Shown: positions 1 to 10,643, numbered from the stretch's first letter. The stretch: 64,000 nt of DNA from Croceicoccus naphthovorans (GCF_001028705.1 NZ_CP011770.1:2111501-2175500), one strand, 5' to 3'. Program-made: numbers and translations. The notes: generated from the letters alone by a model not told the origin.

Positions 1-266
1 AGTGGCTGCTCGGCGACCGCGGCTACGACGCCGACTGGTTCAGGGACGCTCTTCAGGCCAAGGGCATCCAGCCTTGCATCCCAGGCCGCAGGTCGCGCAA
101 CGAGCCCGTCCGGTACGATAAGCGCCGCTATCGGCGCGGCAGCCGCATCGAGATCATGTTCGGCCGCCTCAAAGACTGCCGCCGCGTCGCCACCCGCTAC
201 GATCGCTGCCCTACGGCCTTCTTCTCCGCCATCGCCCTCGCTGCCACCGTCATCTTCTGGCTGTGA
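1..266 (+). CDS. IS5-family transposase, 3' part only
   Basis: The open frame (codons from position 3) ends at a TGA at 264-266 and runs off the left edge, so only about 87 C-terminal residues are seen. The segment starts WLLGDRGYDADWFRD and later has RGSRIEIMFGRLKDCRR and a final aromatic/hydrophobic stretch. This is the end of a DDE transposase of the IS5 superfamily (IS427/IS1031-like group), carrying the last acidic residue of the triad in IEIMFGRLKD. The DDE domain cuts and joins the ends of its own element. The rest of the gene and the left end lie outside the window, so intactness cannot be judged. Confidence 0.85.
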   Translation, partial: WLLGDRGYDADWFRDALQAKGIQPCIPGRRSRNEPVRYDKRRYRRGSRIEIMFGRLKDCRRVATRYDRCPTAFFSAIALAATVIFWL

Positions 267-286
267 TCAACGAGCCCTGACCCTAG
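264..286. repeat. probable right end of the IS5-type element
   Basis: Just after the transposase stop the sequence runs GATCAACGAGCCCTGACCC and then TAG. IS427-like elements end a few bases after the transposase and duplicate a TNA target, so the TAG at 284-286 could be the target copy. The other end is outside the window, so the inverted repeat cannot be confirmed. Confidence 0.4.
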
Positions 287-340
287 AAGCCAGCCCTGCT
301 GCCTTCTCTGGTTTGAGATCCTCGTTAGGATACCTCTTGT

Positions 341-381
341 ATACTGCTAGGGAGTATGAGAAAGATACTCCCAGCCAGTAT
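341..381. promoter_or_regulatory. large dyad upstream of frmA, likely operator
   Basis: Two 17-base arms (341-357 and 365-381) are inverted repeats of each other with 14 of 17 matches. The inner parts GGGAGTAT and ATACTCCC are perfect and separated by 7 bases; the outer parts ATACTG and CAGTAT also match. The dyad lies about 77 bases before the frmA start codon. Formaldehyde repressors of the FrmR/CsoR family bind G/C tracts flanked by ATAC/GTAT-type sequence, which this resembles. No regulator gene for it is seen nearby. Confidence 0.6.
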
Positions 382-406
382 GAGAATGTCGATGAATTTG
401 CGCTGA

Positions 407-1567
<1,161 letters not shown>

Positions 1568-1572
1568 CCCGC

Positions 1573-1643
1573 CGATCCGAAGCGGCGCGAGGCGCTCGGA
1601 TCGACAACTCGGCCGTCATCATGGCCCGACCCCGGCCATGATG
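1573..1643 (+). terminator. two hairpins after frmA
   Basis: Two perfect inverted repeats follow the frmA stop: CGATCCGA (1573-1580) with TCGGATCG (1596-1603), and CATCATGGCC (1617-1626) with GGCCATGATG (1634-1643). Neither has a T run, so intrinsic termination is only a possibility. The rest of the gap up to 1959 holds no supportable gene. Confidence 0.4.
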
Positions 1644-1959
1644 AAGCGCGCTCTGGCAAATGGGCAACGCGTCGCGATGCGGTAACAAGCGCCGAAGTGC
1701 GGTCGTTACATGCCGATAGCGGCACAGACCAAGGCCGCCTGTCCCAGGCGCTTACCAGCGGAGTGTGTGTGGCCTCGTCGCGCGACCCAACGGGAAAATG
1801 GTTTTGTCGTAACCTTTGTCCAGTGCTGGAAAATATTTCAACGGTGCCGAACATCGGGCCAGCCTGGCCGTTGGATGTATTGAGTCGGAAATGCATTCAT
1901 CGGTTACCCGACCGTAATGAACCACAGGCCGCACGGGCGGATATGGCAGGAAGACTGAA

Positions 1960-4620
1960 TTGAAGGACAAGGATAGACACGCGACGACGCCGGCCTCCGA
2001 CCATTGGCATGCGGGACCTCCCGCTTGCGTGCAGGTTCGTGGCGCGCGCCAGAATAACCTAAAAAATGTGGACGTCGATGTACCGCGTGACGCCTTCGTG
2101 GTGTTCACCGGCATATCGGGTTCGGGCAAGTCATCGCTCGCGTTCGGCACCCTTTATGCCGAAGCCCAGCGGCGTTATCTGGAATCGGTTGCGCCCTATG
2201 CCCGTCGCCTGATCGACCAGGCCGGCGTGCCGGAGGTCGACGCGATCGACGGATTGCCGCCTGCGGTCGCGTTGCAGCAGCAGCGCGGCTCGGCCAACGC
2301 GCGATCCTCGGTCGGCAGCGTGACGACGCTCTCCAGCCTGGTGCGGATGCTCTATTCCCGCGTCGGCGAATATCCGCGCTATCAGCCCATGCTCTATGCG
2401 GAGGATTTCTCCCCCAACACGGTCGCGGGGGCCTGCGCGACCTGCCACGGCATCGGGCGCGTATATGACGCGACCGAAGAGACGATGGTTCCTGACGACA
2501 GCCTCACCATTCGCGATCGGGCGATCGCCGCCTGGCCGACCGCCTGGCATGGCCAGAACCTGAGGGATATCCTCGTTTCGCTCGGCTATGACGTCGACAC
2601 GCCGTGGCGGGACTTGCCGAAAAAAGATCGCGACTGGATCCTCTTCACTGAAGAGGCGCCGACGGTGCCGGTCTATGCGGGTCTGACGCCCGAACAGACC
2701 CGCGTGGCGCTGAAGCGCCGCATGGAACCGAGCTATCAGGGCACCTTCACCGGCGCCCGCCGCTATGTGCTGGAGACCTTCGCCAACACAAAAAGCGCGC
2801 TAATGAAGAAGCGCGTCTCGCAATATATTATCGGCCGCGATTGCCCGACCTGCGACGGCAAACGCCTGAAGCGCGAAGCCCTGTCGGTTAAATTCGCCGG
2901 CCTCGACATTGCCGAGTTCGGCGACCTGACGGTGCTCAAGCTGAAGGACTTGCTGATGCCCGTCGCGCATGGCGAGTATGGGGCAGTCTCCGACACCTCA
3001 AAGGGCCATGTTCTGGAAAAAGCGGCCCGCGAAGCAGCGGTCGAACAACGGGTTGCCGCGGGCGGCTCTGCGCACAAGAGCGCGCCCGACGTGCGCCGCA
3101 CGCCCAATCTCTCCGACGAGAAGCGGATCGCCGCCCAACGCCTTGCCTGCGAATTGATCGAGCGGCTCGAGGCGCTGATCGATCTTGGCCTTGGCTACAT
3201 TTCGCTCGACCGCAGCACGCCGACGCTCTCCTCCGGAGAGTTGCAGCGCTTGCGGCTTGCCACCCAATTGTCGTCACAGCTTTTCGGCGTGGTCTATGTG
3301 CTTGACGAGCCTTCGGCAGGGTTACATCCGGCAGATGGCGAAGCCTTGCTCACTATCCTCGAGCGTCTCAAGGCGGCGGGCAACTCCCTGTTCGTCGTCG
3401 AACATGATCTCGACGTGATCCGCCACGCTGAATGGCTCGTCGATGTCGGGCCAGGAGCCGGGGATAAGGGCGGTGAAGTCCTCTACAACGGGCCGATAGA
3501 GGGGCTTGCCCACGTCGAGACTTCGATCACCCGCCGCTACCTGTTCGCAGAGCCGCTCCGCAGTGAGCGCACACCGCGCGATCCCAAGGCATGGCTACGC
3601 CTGGAAGGGATCAGGCGTAACAATCTTCAAGGTCTCGACGTTGAGTTTCCCATCGGCTGCTTCACCGCTGTCACCGGCGTTTCGGGATCGGGCAAATCCA
3701 GTCTTGTCAGTCAGGCGCTGCCCGAGCTCGTCACGGAACACCTCGGCGGCTCCCCCGTGGCCGAGGACGAGGATATTGATCCGCTGCTCGACGTTGCTCA
3801 GAACGATACTGAAGGACGCATTGTCGCGGGCATGGAGCATGTTCGCAGGCTGGTGCGGGTCGATCAGAAACCGATCGGCCGCACGCCGCGCTCGAACCTA
3901 TCCACCTACAGCGGCATGTTCGACCATGTGCGACGGATCTTCGCTGATACGCCGCTCGCCCGCCGGCGACACTATAGCCCGGGCAGGTTCTCGTTCAACG
4001 TCGCGCAAGGTCGCTGCCCGGTGTGCGAGGGCGAGGGATACGTCATGGTGGAGCTGCTGTTCCTGCCGAGCGTTTTTGCGCCGTGCTCGACCTGTCATGG
4101 CTCTCGCTACAACCCGCAAACGCTCGAAGTCGAATGGAACGGGCGCAATATCGCCCAGGTGCTCGAACTGACGGTCGACGATGCGTGCGATTTCTTCGCT
4201 GGCGAGGCATCTGTGATGCGCTCCCTCGACGTGTTGCGGGAGATCGGTCTTGGCTATCTGAGGCTCGGACAGCCTGCGACCGAGCTGTCTGGCGGGGAGG
4301 CGCAGCGCATCAAGCTGGCGACTGAACTGCAACGCGCCCAGCGCGGCAACACGATCTACATCCTCGACGAGCCCACTTCGGGGCTTCACCCCTCCGATGC
4401 CGACCGGCTGATGCAACACCTGCAGGGCCTCGTCGACGCTGGCAATACCGTCGTCGTCGTCGAACATGACATGCGCGCCATCACGCAGGTGGACTGGGTC
4501 ATCGATCTGGGACCGGGGGCTGGGGAAGATGGCGGCCGTATCGTTGCCAGCGGCGTCCCTGGCGTCGTTGCGGAAGCAGAAGGCAGTCTCACCGCCCCCT
4601 ATCTCAAAGCGGCGCTGTAG
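1960..4620 (+). CDS. UvrA-like ABC ATPase (short UvrA paralogue)
   Basis: An 886-residue duplicated ABC ATPase of the UvrA family. The first Walker A (GISGSGKSS) is near residue 51 and its signature [12 protein letters not shown] near 423. The second Walker A (GVSGSGKSS) is near 572 and the signature [12 protein letters not shown] near 775; both are followed by DEP motifs. Zinc-finger cysteine pairs are visible (CATCHG, CPTCDG, CPVCEG, CSTCHG). At 886 residues it is shorter than the roughly 950 of housekeeping UvrA, as in UvrA2-type proteins that lack part of the UvrB-binding region. Such paralogues aid tolerance to DNA-damaging compounds. The start is TTG at 1960, with AGGA a few bases upstream. 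It probably handles DNA lesions alongside the neighbouring aldehyde-detoxifying enzymes, but that link is inferred. Confidence 0.85.
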   Translation: MKDKDRHATTPASDHWHAGPPACVQVRGARQNNLKNVDVDVPRDAFVVFTGISGSGKSSLAFGTLYAEAQRRYLESVAPYARRLIDQAGVPEVDAIDGLPPAVALQQQRGSANARSSVGSVTTLSSLVRMLYSRVGEYPRYQPMLYAEDFSPNTVAGACATCHGIGRVYDATEETMVPDDSLTIRDRAIAAWPTAWHGQNLRDILVSLGYDVDTPWRDLPKKDRDWILFTEEAPTVPVYAGLTPEQTRVALKRRMEPSYQGTFTGARRYVLETFANTKSALMKKRVSQYIIGRDCPTCDGKRLKREALSVKFAGLDIAEFGDLTVLKLKDLLMPVAHGEYGAVSDTSKGHVLEKAAREAAVEQRVAAGGSAHKSAPDVRRTPNLSDEKRIAAQRLACELIERLEALIDLGLGYISLDRSTPTLSSGELQRLRLATQLSSQLFGVVYVLDEPSAGLHPADGEALLTILERLKAAGNSLFVVEHDLDVIRHAEWLVDVGPGAGDKGGEVLYNGPIEGLAHVETSITRRYLFAEPLRSERTPRDPKAWLRLEGIRRNNLQGLDVEFPIGCFTAVTGVSGSGKSSLVSQALPELVTEHLGGSPVAEDEDIDPLLDVAQNDTEGRIVAGMEHVRRLVRVDQKPIGRTPRSNLSTYSGMFDHVRRIFADTPLARRRHYSPGRFSFNVAQGRCPVCEGEGYVMVELLFLPSVFAPCSTCHGSRYNPQTLEVEWNGRNIAQVLELTVDDACDFFAGEASVMRSLDVLREIGLGYLRLGQPATELSGGEAQRIKLATELQRAQRGNTIYILDEPTSGLHPSDADRLMQHLQGLVDAGNTVVVVEHDMRAITQVDWVIDLGPGAGEDGGRIVASGVPGVVAEAEGSLTAPYLKAAL

Positions 4621-4877
4621 GTCGTAAACCTGACCGAACGGGCGTTCGATCAGGTGTATGTCAACCGGACGCTGGAATGGGTCGAATCTGGAAGCGGGAG
4701 CCGAAGATGTGTCAACGCGGTTGACGCGGTTTAGGGTTCGAGTGCCCGTCAGGTGCGCCGTGTTAGTCTGATATGCGGCGTAGCGGACAGCCAATCGCCG
4801 GCCATCCGCTACGCCTGTTTTGTGCGGAACTTCTCCAGGGAGCGGGCCCTCACATGGTTCGTCGAAACCGCCCCGTC

Positions 4878-5447
4878 TTAATTCCCGGCTGCGAGCCCAG
4901 CGCCCACACCTTCCGCGATTTCGTCCACGAGTGTGGCGCAGAAGGCGGGTAAATCATTAGGGTCGCGGCTTGTGACAAGGCCGTTGTCGACCACGACTTC
5001 TTCATTGATCCATGTACCGCCGGCGTTCTCGACATCGACCTTCAGCGTTGGGTAGGACGTCAGGGTGCGACCCTTAAGCACGCCCGCCTCAATCAATGTC
5101 CAGGGTGCATGGCATATAGCCGCAACCGGTTTTTTCTGATCGAAGAAAGCCCGGATGAAACCAATTGCCTCGCCGCTGCCGCGCAGCTTGTCGGCGCCGA
5201 CAGTTCCTCCGGGCACAACAAGTCCGTCGAAATCGTCGGCTTTCACCTCGGAAAACGTCTTGTCGATAGTATAGCTGCCGCCCTCGTCGAGATCGCTATT
5301 GACTGTGCGAGCCACGCCCGCTTCAAAACTGACCACGGTCACTTTGCCGCCAGCCTCCTCGATAGCTTGCTTGGGCTTCGAGAATTCTGGCTCTTCCGTC
5401 CCGCGGGGCGCGATCAGAACGGCAACTGATTTGCCCTCTAATGTCAT
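4878..5447 (-). CDS. DJ-1/PfpI family protein (type 1 amidotransferase fold)
   Basis: A 189-residue protein of the DJ-1/PfpI superfamily. The nucleophile elbow AICHAPW lies near residues 110-116, with the reactive Cys followed by His. The N-terminal strand is KSVAVLIAPRGTEE, and LVVPGGTVGADKLRG forms the typical PGG turn. Members act as glyoxalase III/deglycase enzymes on methylglyoxal or as stress proteases; the exact reaction is not readable here. It lies 30 bases downstream of the formaldehyde dehydrogenase gene on the same strand and probably shares its transcript. Confidence 0.85.
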   Translation of the reverse strand: MTLEGKSVAVLIAPRGTEEPEFSKPKQAIEEAGGKVTVVSFEAGVARTVNSDLDEGGSYTIDKTFSEVKADDFDGLVVPGGTVGADKLRGSGEAIGFIRAFFDQKKPVAAICHAPWTLIEAGVLKGRTLTSYPTLKVDVENAGGTWINEEVVVDNGLVTSRDPNDLPAFCATLVDEIAEGVGAGLAAGN

Positions 5448-5477
5448 AATTTATCCCTATTCCGTAGAAGAATAAGG

Positions 5478-6617
5478 TCAGGCACCCGGTTTGAGCACGA
5501 CCTTTGTCCAACCATTATCGCGCGCATCGAAATGCTTGTAAGCGTCTGGTGCCTGATCGAGCGGCAGTCGGTGCGAGATGATTTGACCAGGATTGGCCCG
5601 GCCTTGCTCGATAAGCTTCATCAGCCGCCGGTTGTAGTGCTTTACATTACACTGGCCGGTGCCGATCTTCTGCCCCTTGAACCAGAAGTTGCCGAAGTCG
5701 AACGCCATCTTGCCTTCCTTCTGGAGATCGTCGGTCGCATTCGGATCTTCCGGGATGAACACGCCGACGACGCCGATGCCGCCGGTGGCCTTCGTGCTTT
5801 TGACGAGGCAGTTCATCGTGTAATTACTGCGCTCCTTGCCGTGGCGATCGCAACACTGGTAACCTACCGCCTCGACCCCCCGGTCGGTTCCAAGGCCGCC
5901 GGTCGCGTCAAGGATCTGCTGGGCGGGATCGCCCTTGCGCATGTCGATCGGGATCGCGCCCATCGCTTCGGCCAGCTTCAGACGGTCATCGTGGGAATCG
6001 ACCACGAAGATCTGAGCGGCACCGCGGATTTCGGCCGAGTGCGCGGCCATCAAACCGACCGGACCAGCCCCGTAGATCGCGATACTCTCACCAGGCAAGA
6101 AACCTGACAACTCGACGCCATGCCAACCCGTCGGGAAGATGTCGGAGAGCATGACATAGTCATCCTCCTTCTCCTCAGCGTCCTCGGGCAGCTTCAGGCA
6201 ATTGAAGTCGGCATAAGGTACGCGCATCATCTCGGCCTGACCGCCTTGCCACGGACCCATCTCGGCAAAGCCATACGCTGCGCCGGCGGTCCCAGGATTG
6301 GTCGTGAGGCAAAAACCCGTCAGACCGCGTTCGCAATTTTCGCAGAACCCGCAACCGACGTTGAACGGCATGCAGACGCGATCGCCCTTGTTAATCCGAT
6401 CTACGGCAGCGCCGACTTCGATGACTTCGCCAAGGTTTTCGTGGCCAAAGACCCTGCCCTTCTCGAAGCTGGTGCGGCCCTCGTACATGTGAAGGTCCGA
6501 CCCGCAGATGTTGGTCGTCGTCAGCCGGATGATAACATCGGTCGGCTTTTCGATCTTGGGATCATCGATGGTATCGACGGAAACGTCTTTGGGCCCGTTG
6601 TACACGACAGCTTTCAC
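5478..6617 (-). CDS. fdhA: glutathione-independent formaldehyde dehydrogenase family zinc enzyme
   Basis: A 379-residue zinc-dependent dehydrogenase resembling Pseudomonas putida formaldehyde dehydrogenase, which oxidises formaldehyde directly with NAD+ without glutathione. Cys38 (NICGSDLH), His59 and Glu60 (GHENLG) are catalytic-zinc residues. Cys89, Cys92, Cys95 and Cys103 form the structural zinc site. The Rossmann motif is GAGPVGLMAA, and the long insertion with YQCCDRHGKERSN is typical of the family. A GGAGAAGAT ribosome-binding site precedes the start on the minus strand. Some relatives prefer other small alcohols or aldehydes, so substrate is family-level inference. Confidence 0.85.
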   Translation of the reverse strand: MKAVVYNGPKDVSVDTIDDPKIEKPTDVIIRLTTTNICGSDLHMYEGRTSFEKGRVFGHENLGEVIEVGAAVDRINKGDRVCMPFNVGCGFCENCERGLTGFCLTTNPGTAGAAYGFAEMGPWQGGQAEMMRVPYADFNCLKLPEDAEEKEDDYVMLSDIFPTGWHGVELSGFLPGESIAIYGAGPVGLMAAHSAEIRGAAQIFVVDSHDDRLKLAEAMGAIPIDMRKGDPAQQILDATGGLGTDRGVEAVGYQCCDRHGKERSNYTMNCLVKSTKATGGIGVVGVFIPEDPNATDDLQKEGKMAFDFGNFWFKGQKIGTGQCNVKHYNRRLMKLIEQGRANPGQIISHRLPLDQAPDAYKHFDARDNGWTKVVLKPGA

Positions 6618-6946
6618 GGATCTTCTCCTTTTGTAGCTCTGCTCTGGGCGTCATCAAATCGAGAGCTTGCTGATGATCCGAACCAGCGCAAAGGCGCATA
6701 GCATGGCATCTTTCCAACCAATGTCTGTCTCCTAAACCGCCTGACGCCTGAACGGTTCCTTCCCGTTCGGCAGTTCTCGGATCGATTTACGGCGGCTTTT
6801 CGATTGCCAGGGCCAGGACGATCTAAAAAGCGGCAGATTGATGACCTAAAGAAGTTCCTGCGAAACCAACGGCGCCATGATAACGCAACACATCAACGCC
6901 GACTTATCAGCAGCAGCATCAAAAGGCCGGATAAGCGCAAAAGACA
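6618..6946. other. gene-free gap upstream of fdhA
   Basis: This stretch lies upstream of the leftward fdhA-pfpI pair and should hold their promoter. No frame in it resembles a known protein and no clear repeat stands out. Confidence 0.4.
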
Positions 6947-6972
6947 AGGCCATCCACTATCGCGGATGGCCT
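6947..6972 (-). terminator. hairpin terminator at the end of the ABM/SDR transcript
   Basis: AGGCCATCC (6947-6955) and GGATGGCCT (6964-6972) form a perfect 9-base stem with an 8-base loop. Read leftward, the stem is followed by TGTCTTTT, fitting an intrinsic terminator for the leftward genes that end at 7079. The gap from 6973 to 7078 holds nothing else evident. Confidence 0.65.
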
Positions 6973-7078
6973 GTCGTATTCTTCTATTTAGTTCCAGAGC
7001 CGGCCGGGCCGTCCATTCCCGAGGGCAGGCGACCCTAACCGTGCAGTCGTACGGCAGCTTGGGGTGCCGACCACTCCG

Positions 7079-7372
7079 CTATTTCGCGGCCAGCAGGGTG
7101 AACTTGTGAATCTGCGGCGGTTCCGAGAACAGTTCTTCCGCCTTCTCCATCAGCGCGGCGGCAACCTTGCCGTCAAGATGGGCCTGCCGATCCTCCTCTG
7201 TGTCGAACGTATCGAAGATCGCGTACGCACCGGGACCTTCCTCGATCGCATACCAGGTCAGAGTGCCGGGCTCGGCTTGTACGAGCGGCAATGCCGAGGC
7301 GAGGAAATCGGCGACATCGCTCTCTTTCCCGGGCTTGGCCTTCAGCGGTACATACAGGGCAAGTTTGGGCAT
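7079..7372 (-). CDS. putative quinol monooxygenase (ABM domain)
   Basis: A 97-residue antibiotic-biosynthesis-monooxygenase (ABM) domain protein. The ferredoxin-like fold pattern starts with ALYVPLKAKPGKESDVADFL and includes EPGTLTWYAIEEGPGAYAIFDTF and a late HLDGKVAAALMEKAEEL helix. Members such as YgiN act on quinols or protect from quinone stress as small cytosolic dimers. It is the last gene of the leftward run that begins at 9593, and a hairpin terminator follows about 100 bases later. Confidence 0.8.
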   Translation of the reverse strand: MPKLALYVPLKAKPGKESDVADFLASALPLVQAEPGTLTWYAIEEGPGAYAIFDTFDTEEDRQAHLDGKVAAALMEKAEELFSEPPQIHKFTLLAAK

Positions 7373-7483
7373 AATTTATTCCTCAAGTGAAACGAACAGA
7401 TATTATTCGGCAAGTTAACGGACGAGCGGGCCGGTACGTTCCCCATGAGGCGGAGCACACGCGGCCCCGCCTCCCGGTCGAAA

Positions 7484-8224
7484 TCAGAACTCTTGTGCGG
7501 TCGGCCGGATTACGATCGCGTTGACGTCGACGTCATCAGGTTGTTCGACAGCGAACGCGATAGCACGCGCCACCGATGCCGCCGGGATGGCCTGCTTGTA
7601 GAAGTCGAGCACCGTCTCGGCTGCCGTGCCAGACGTCGTGAACTTCAAATCGCTTTCGACAGCTCCAGGCTCGATCGACGTGACACGGACCTTTTCCCCC
7701 ACCTCGTGGCGCAAGCCCTCGCTGATTGCGCTGACGGCGAACTTGGTGCCGGAGTAGACCGTGCCACCTGGTGCGAAGACCTTGATGCCCGCAACCGAGC
7801 TCAGGTTGATGATGTGGCCGCTGCCCTGCTCGAGAAAACCGGGAAGGGCCGCGGCGATGCCGTAGAGCGTACCCTTCAGATTGACGTCGATCATCTGGTC
7901 CCACTCGTCGGTGTTGACCTCGGCCATCGGACGGATCGGCATCAGCCCGGCGTTGTTGATCAGCACGTCGAGGCGGCCGAAGTCGGCAATGATTGCGGCG
8001 ACGACGGACTGGACCGCCGACTTGTCGGTGACGTCGAGCGCGTAGCTACGTGCCGTGCCGCCGTTTGCGGCGATGTCCGCGACGACCTCGTCGAGCCTGT
8101 CCTTGCGCCGCGCGGCGATGGCCACCTTCGCGCCGCGTTCAGCGAGAAGCCGAGCGGTTTCCGCGCCGATACCGGTGCTGCCGCCGGTGATGAGAACGAC
8201 CTTGCCTTCGATACCTTTGGTCAT
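7484..8224 (-). CDS. SDR family oxidoreductase
   Basis: A 246-residue classical short-chain dehydrogenase/reductase. The cofactor motif TGGSTGIGAETARLL is at residues 14-28, NNAG follows near residue 90, the active-site Ser lies in INLSSVAG, and YSGTKFA near residues 154-160 carries the catalytic Tyr and Lys. The Arg residues in AIAARRKDR after the second strand suggest NADP(H). The substrate is not readable; in this cluster a carbonyl- or quinone-reducing role is plausible. Confidence 0.88.
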   Translation of the reverse strand: MTKGIEGKVVLITGGSTGIGAETARLLAERGAKVAIAARRKDRLDEVVADIAANGGTARSYALDVTDKSAVQSVVAAIIADFGRLDVLINNAGLMPIRPMAEVNTDEWDQMIDVNLKGTLYGIAAALPGFLEQGSGHIINLSSVAGIKVFAPGGTVYSGTKFAVSAISEGLRHEVGEKVRVTSIEPGAVESDLKFTTSGTAAETVLDFYKQAIPAASVARAIAFAVEQPDDVDVNAIVIRPTAQEF

Positions 8225-8430
8225 GGCTGTGTTTCCTTCATTTCAGATGTTGATTTTTCGCCGGATCGCGGCTCCGCCCGAGCGGTAGCCGCGTGGATGA
8301 ATGAGGCCCTAGAGACCCACGCGAAGCGCAAGTGCCAACAGGCTGATCATCTGCAACTCGTCTGTGTAAAACGCCTGTACAAGCCGTGCCCAACCCGCCC
8401 ATTCTTCAGGCTTGCCCATTCGCACCATCC

Positions 8431-8727
8431 TCAGGTTGCCGAGACAGGGTTGAGGACAAGCGCGGTGCGCTCGGCCAGATCGCCGATCCGAGAGAGGTAG
8501 TTCTGGAAGTGGGGCGTCGCGCGGTGGGCGGCGACCGCATCCGCGTCCGCGTACAGCTCGTCGAGGACGAAACGGTTCGGATCGTTCTGGTCCTGCCAGA
8601 GATCGTAGCGCAGATTGCCCGGTTCGGCACGGCTCGGCGTTAGCATAGCGTGGAGCAGAGCGCGCAGGCGGTCGACGGTATCCGCACGGGCGGTGAGGAC
8701 GGCGACGATCTTCACGTTGGCGGTCAT
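8431..8727 (-). CDS. putative quinol monooxygenase (second ABM protein)
   Basis: A 98-residue ABM domain protein: VKIVAVLTARADTVDRLRALL, then EPGNLRYDLWQDQNDPNRFVLDE, and AHRATPHFQNYL. It is related to the product of 7079-7372 but not a close copy. The ATG at 8727 is chosen because AAGGA lies 8 bases upstream of it; an in-frame ATG further upstream lacks that spacing. It follows the DJ-1-like gene at 8799-9593 by about 70 bases and probably shares its transcript. Confidence 0.8.
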   Translation of the reverse strand: MTANVKIVAVLTARADTVDRLRALLHAMLTPSRAEPGNLRYDLWQDQNDPNRFVLDELYADADAVAAHRATPHFQNYLSRIGDLAERTALVLNPVSAT

Positions 8728-8798
8728 GGCACCGGTCCTTGTCTTGGTCATATCCGTGGGAGGGCGCACCCTTAGCGCCCCGCCGGTCATCCTGGTGC

Positions 8799-9593
8799 TC
8801 ACGCAGCTGCGCGGTCGAGGGCTTCGATCAACGCGTCGGCCATGGCCCGGTCCGACGCCGGATTCTGACCCGTTATCAGCTCACGGTCCACGACGACATT
8901 CGAAGCAAAGTTCTTGTCGGTGACCGATACGTTGCCACCGGCCGACCGCAGCGCCTTTTCCATGTCAAAGTAGAGCTCGCCCTTCAGCACTTGCTCCTCA
9001 GCGATCTTCTCCTCGCTCGCCGAAAAGACGGTCATGCGGTAGCCCGCGTAGATCCAGTCTCGCGCCAGGTCGGCCGCCCAGGCGTCATCGCCTTCCTCCA
9101 GCGCCTTGCGGAAGGCCGAAGCATCCTCGAGCGCGGCGACAACGACCACCGGTCCGTGGCAGAGGAGCGCGGTCGGCTTGGCCGCCGCGTGGAAGTGACG
9201 GAGGATCGTGCCCGCATCGCGGTCCACCATCAGGTCGACGATGGGCGCGTGACCTCCCGGCACGAACACGCCAGCAAAGCCGTCCAGACCCTCGTCGACG
9301 ACCGATTTCAGCGTACGCACGTCGTTCATCGCCGGGTGGCTGGCAAAAAAGTATTTGGCGCGCTGGAATGCCGTCTCATCGCCGCCAAAATGATCAACCG
9401 AAACGGAGGCGGCGTCGATGTGCGGCTTGGCACCATTGGGCGTGGCGAGAACAATATCATAGCCGGCATCGAGCAGAGCCAGCGCGGGGACCGCCGTCTC
9501 GTTGAGATACTGACCGACCGTCGCGGTACCGCCGCCACGCAGACCGAGTTGTGTCGCGTTCGACCCAAGAACGAGAACCTGACCCTTGCTCAT
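8799..9593 (-). CDS. DJ-1/PfpI-like class I glutamine amidotransferase domain protein
   Basis: A 264-residue protein of the Hsp31/DJ-1 side of the superfamily. GVFVPGGHAPIVDL gives the PGG turn and ALLCHGPVVVV carries the nucleophile Cys followed by His. The C-terminal part ends GQNPASDRAMADALIEAL, usual for this group. Relatives are glyoxalase III or protein chaperone/deglycase enzymes. The start at 9593 is preceded by GGAGG at a 5-base distance. It is the first gene leftward from a shared promoter region with the divergent LysR gene. Confidence 0.85.
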   Translation of the reverse strand: MSKGQVLVLGSNATQLGLRGGGTATVGQYLNETAVPALALLDAGYDIVLATPNGAKPHIDAASVSVDHFGGDETAFQRAKYFFASHPAMNDVRTLKSVVDEGLDGFAGVFVPGGHAPIVDLMVDRDAGTILRHFHAAAKPTALLCHGPVVVVAALEDASAFRKALEEGDDAWAADLARDWIYAGYRMTVFSASEEKIAEEQVLKGELYFDMEKALRSAGGNVSVTDKNFASNVVVDRELITGQNPASDRAMADALIEALDRAAA

Positions 9594-9667
9594 CTGAACC
9601 TCCATGTGCGCGGTGTCCGTCGCCAATGGATGGGTAAATGGGCCTCGTTGACATATTCTAGAAGTTT

Positions 9668-9685
9668 ATCTTTCTGATTTCAGAT
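9668..9685. promoter_or_regulatory. LysR-type operator candidate
   Basis: ATCT (9668-9671) and AGAT (9682-9685) form a dyad with a 10-base AT-rich centre, the general shape of LysR-regulator boxes (short dyad, ATC/GAT arms). It lies in the 114-base gap between the divergent genes starting at 9593 and 9708, where a LysR protein controlling itself and its neighbour would bind. Confidence 0.5.
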
Positions 9686-9707
9686 ATACGTCTGACAGGA
9701 TGACTGC

Positions 9708-10643
9708 ATGCGCTACGATCTGAACCTGCTGCCGATCTTCGTGGCGTTGATGGAGGAGCGCAGCGTCACCCGGGCTGCCGAGCGCATGGGTATGACGCAG
9801 CCCGCCCTGTCTAACGCCCTGTCGCGTCTACGACAGATGCTTCAGGACCAGCTGTTCGTCCGCGAGCGCTATGGCATCCAGCCGACCCCGATCGCGCTTG
9901 AACTCTCACCGCTGATCGCCGAGGCACTCGCGCAGCTCGACGACGCGGTCCTCGGTCAGCAGGCCTTCGACCCCGCACACGCCGAACGGCTCTTCACGAT
10001 CGCGCCGAACGGCTATGTCGAGTTCGTCCTCGTCCCCGCTGTACTGGCGCGCCTGGAGAAGGTCGCGCCCGGCATAAAGCTCCGCCTGACGCCCTACGGC
10101 AACGATCTTGTGGAAACAGGCGTCGTGTCGGGCACGACGGCGCTCGTGCTGGGCCGCATCGTCGATCCGCCCGACAACCTCGTCGTCCAGCACCTGATGG
10201 ACGAAGGGCTCGCCTGCGCCGTCCGCGCCGACCATCCGGCCATCGGCGATGCCATGACGCGCGAGCAGTTTGAGACGATGAAGCACGTCAACATCGTGCC
10301 GCCTGGCCGGATGCGCGCCGGGCTGTTCCAGGCGCTGGCGCAGCAGCAGCTTAAGCGCGACGTCGCGATTTCCGTGACCAATTTCTTCGCGGTAGCCGAG
10401 ATGGTGGCGGTGACCGACTACTGCGCCACCCTGCCCTCGCTCATCTGCAGGCGGCTGATGCACGACCCCCGGCTGAAGATCCTGCCCGCCCCGGTCGACC
10501 TCGGCAGCTTTCCCGTGGAAATGGCCTGGCACGTCCGCTACCGGCACGATCCCGCACACCGCTGGCTACGGGCGCTGATCGGCGAGGTCATCACCGACTT
10601 CAAGGGCAAGACGGCAGCGACAGCCATGCCGTCGCCAGCGTGA
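9708..10643 (+). CDS. LysR family transcriptional regulator
   Basis: A 311-residue LysR-type regulator. The N-terminal winged helix reads LNLLPIFVALMEERSVTRAAERMGMTQPALSNALSRLR, split here only by normal family variation, and is followed by a linker helix and a two-lobe effector domain (LFTIAPNGYVEFVLVPAVL onward). It is closest in style to the NodD/LinR-like branch. It is transcribed away from the DJ-1/ABM/SDR/ABM run and probably controls that run in response to an electrophile or quinone; the inducer is unknown. Confidence 0.88.
   Translation: MRYDLNLLPIFVALMEERSVTRAAERMGMTQPALSNALSRLRQMLQDQLFVRERYGIQPTPIALELSPLIAEALAQLDDAVLGQQAFDPAHAERLFTIAPNGYVEFVLVPAVLARLEKVAPGIKLRLTPYGNDLVETGVVSGTTALVLGRIVDPPDNLVVQHLMDEGLACAVRADHPAIGDAMTREQFETMKHVNIVPPGRMRAGLFQALAQQQLKRDVAISVTNFFAVAEMVAVTDYCATLPSLICRRLMHDPRLKILPAPVDLGSFPVEMAWHVRYRHDPAHRWLRALIGEVITDFKGKTAATAMPSPA

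Noticed and set aside
4629..4654. Hairpin after the UvrA-like gene as a terminator
   Set aside because: The stem (CCTGA/TCAGG with GAAC/GTTC inside) has internal mismatches and no T run.
7890..7905. CCCACTCGTCGG as a copy of the guaA attachment site
   Set aside because: Only a short part matches and it lies inside the SDR coding sequence; judged chance.
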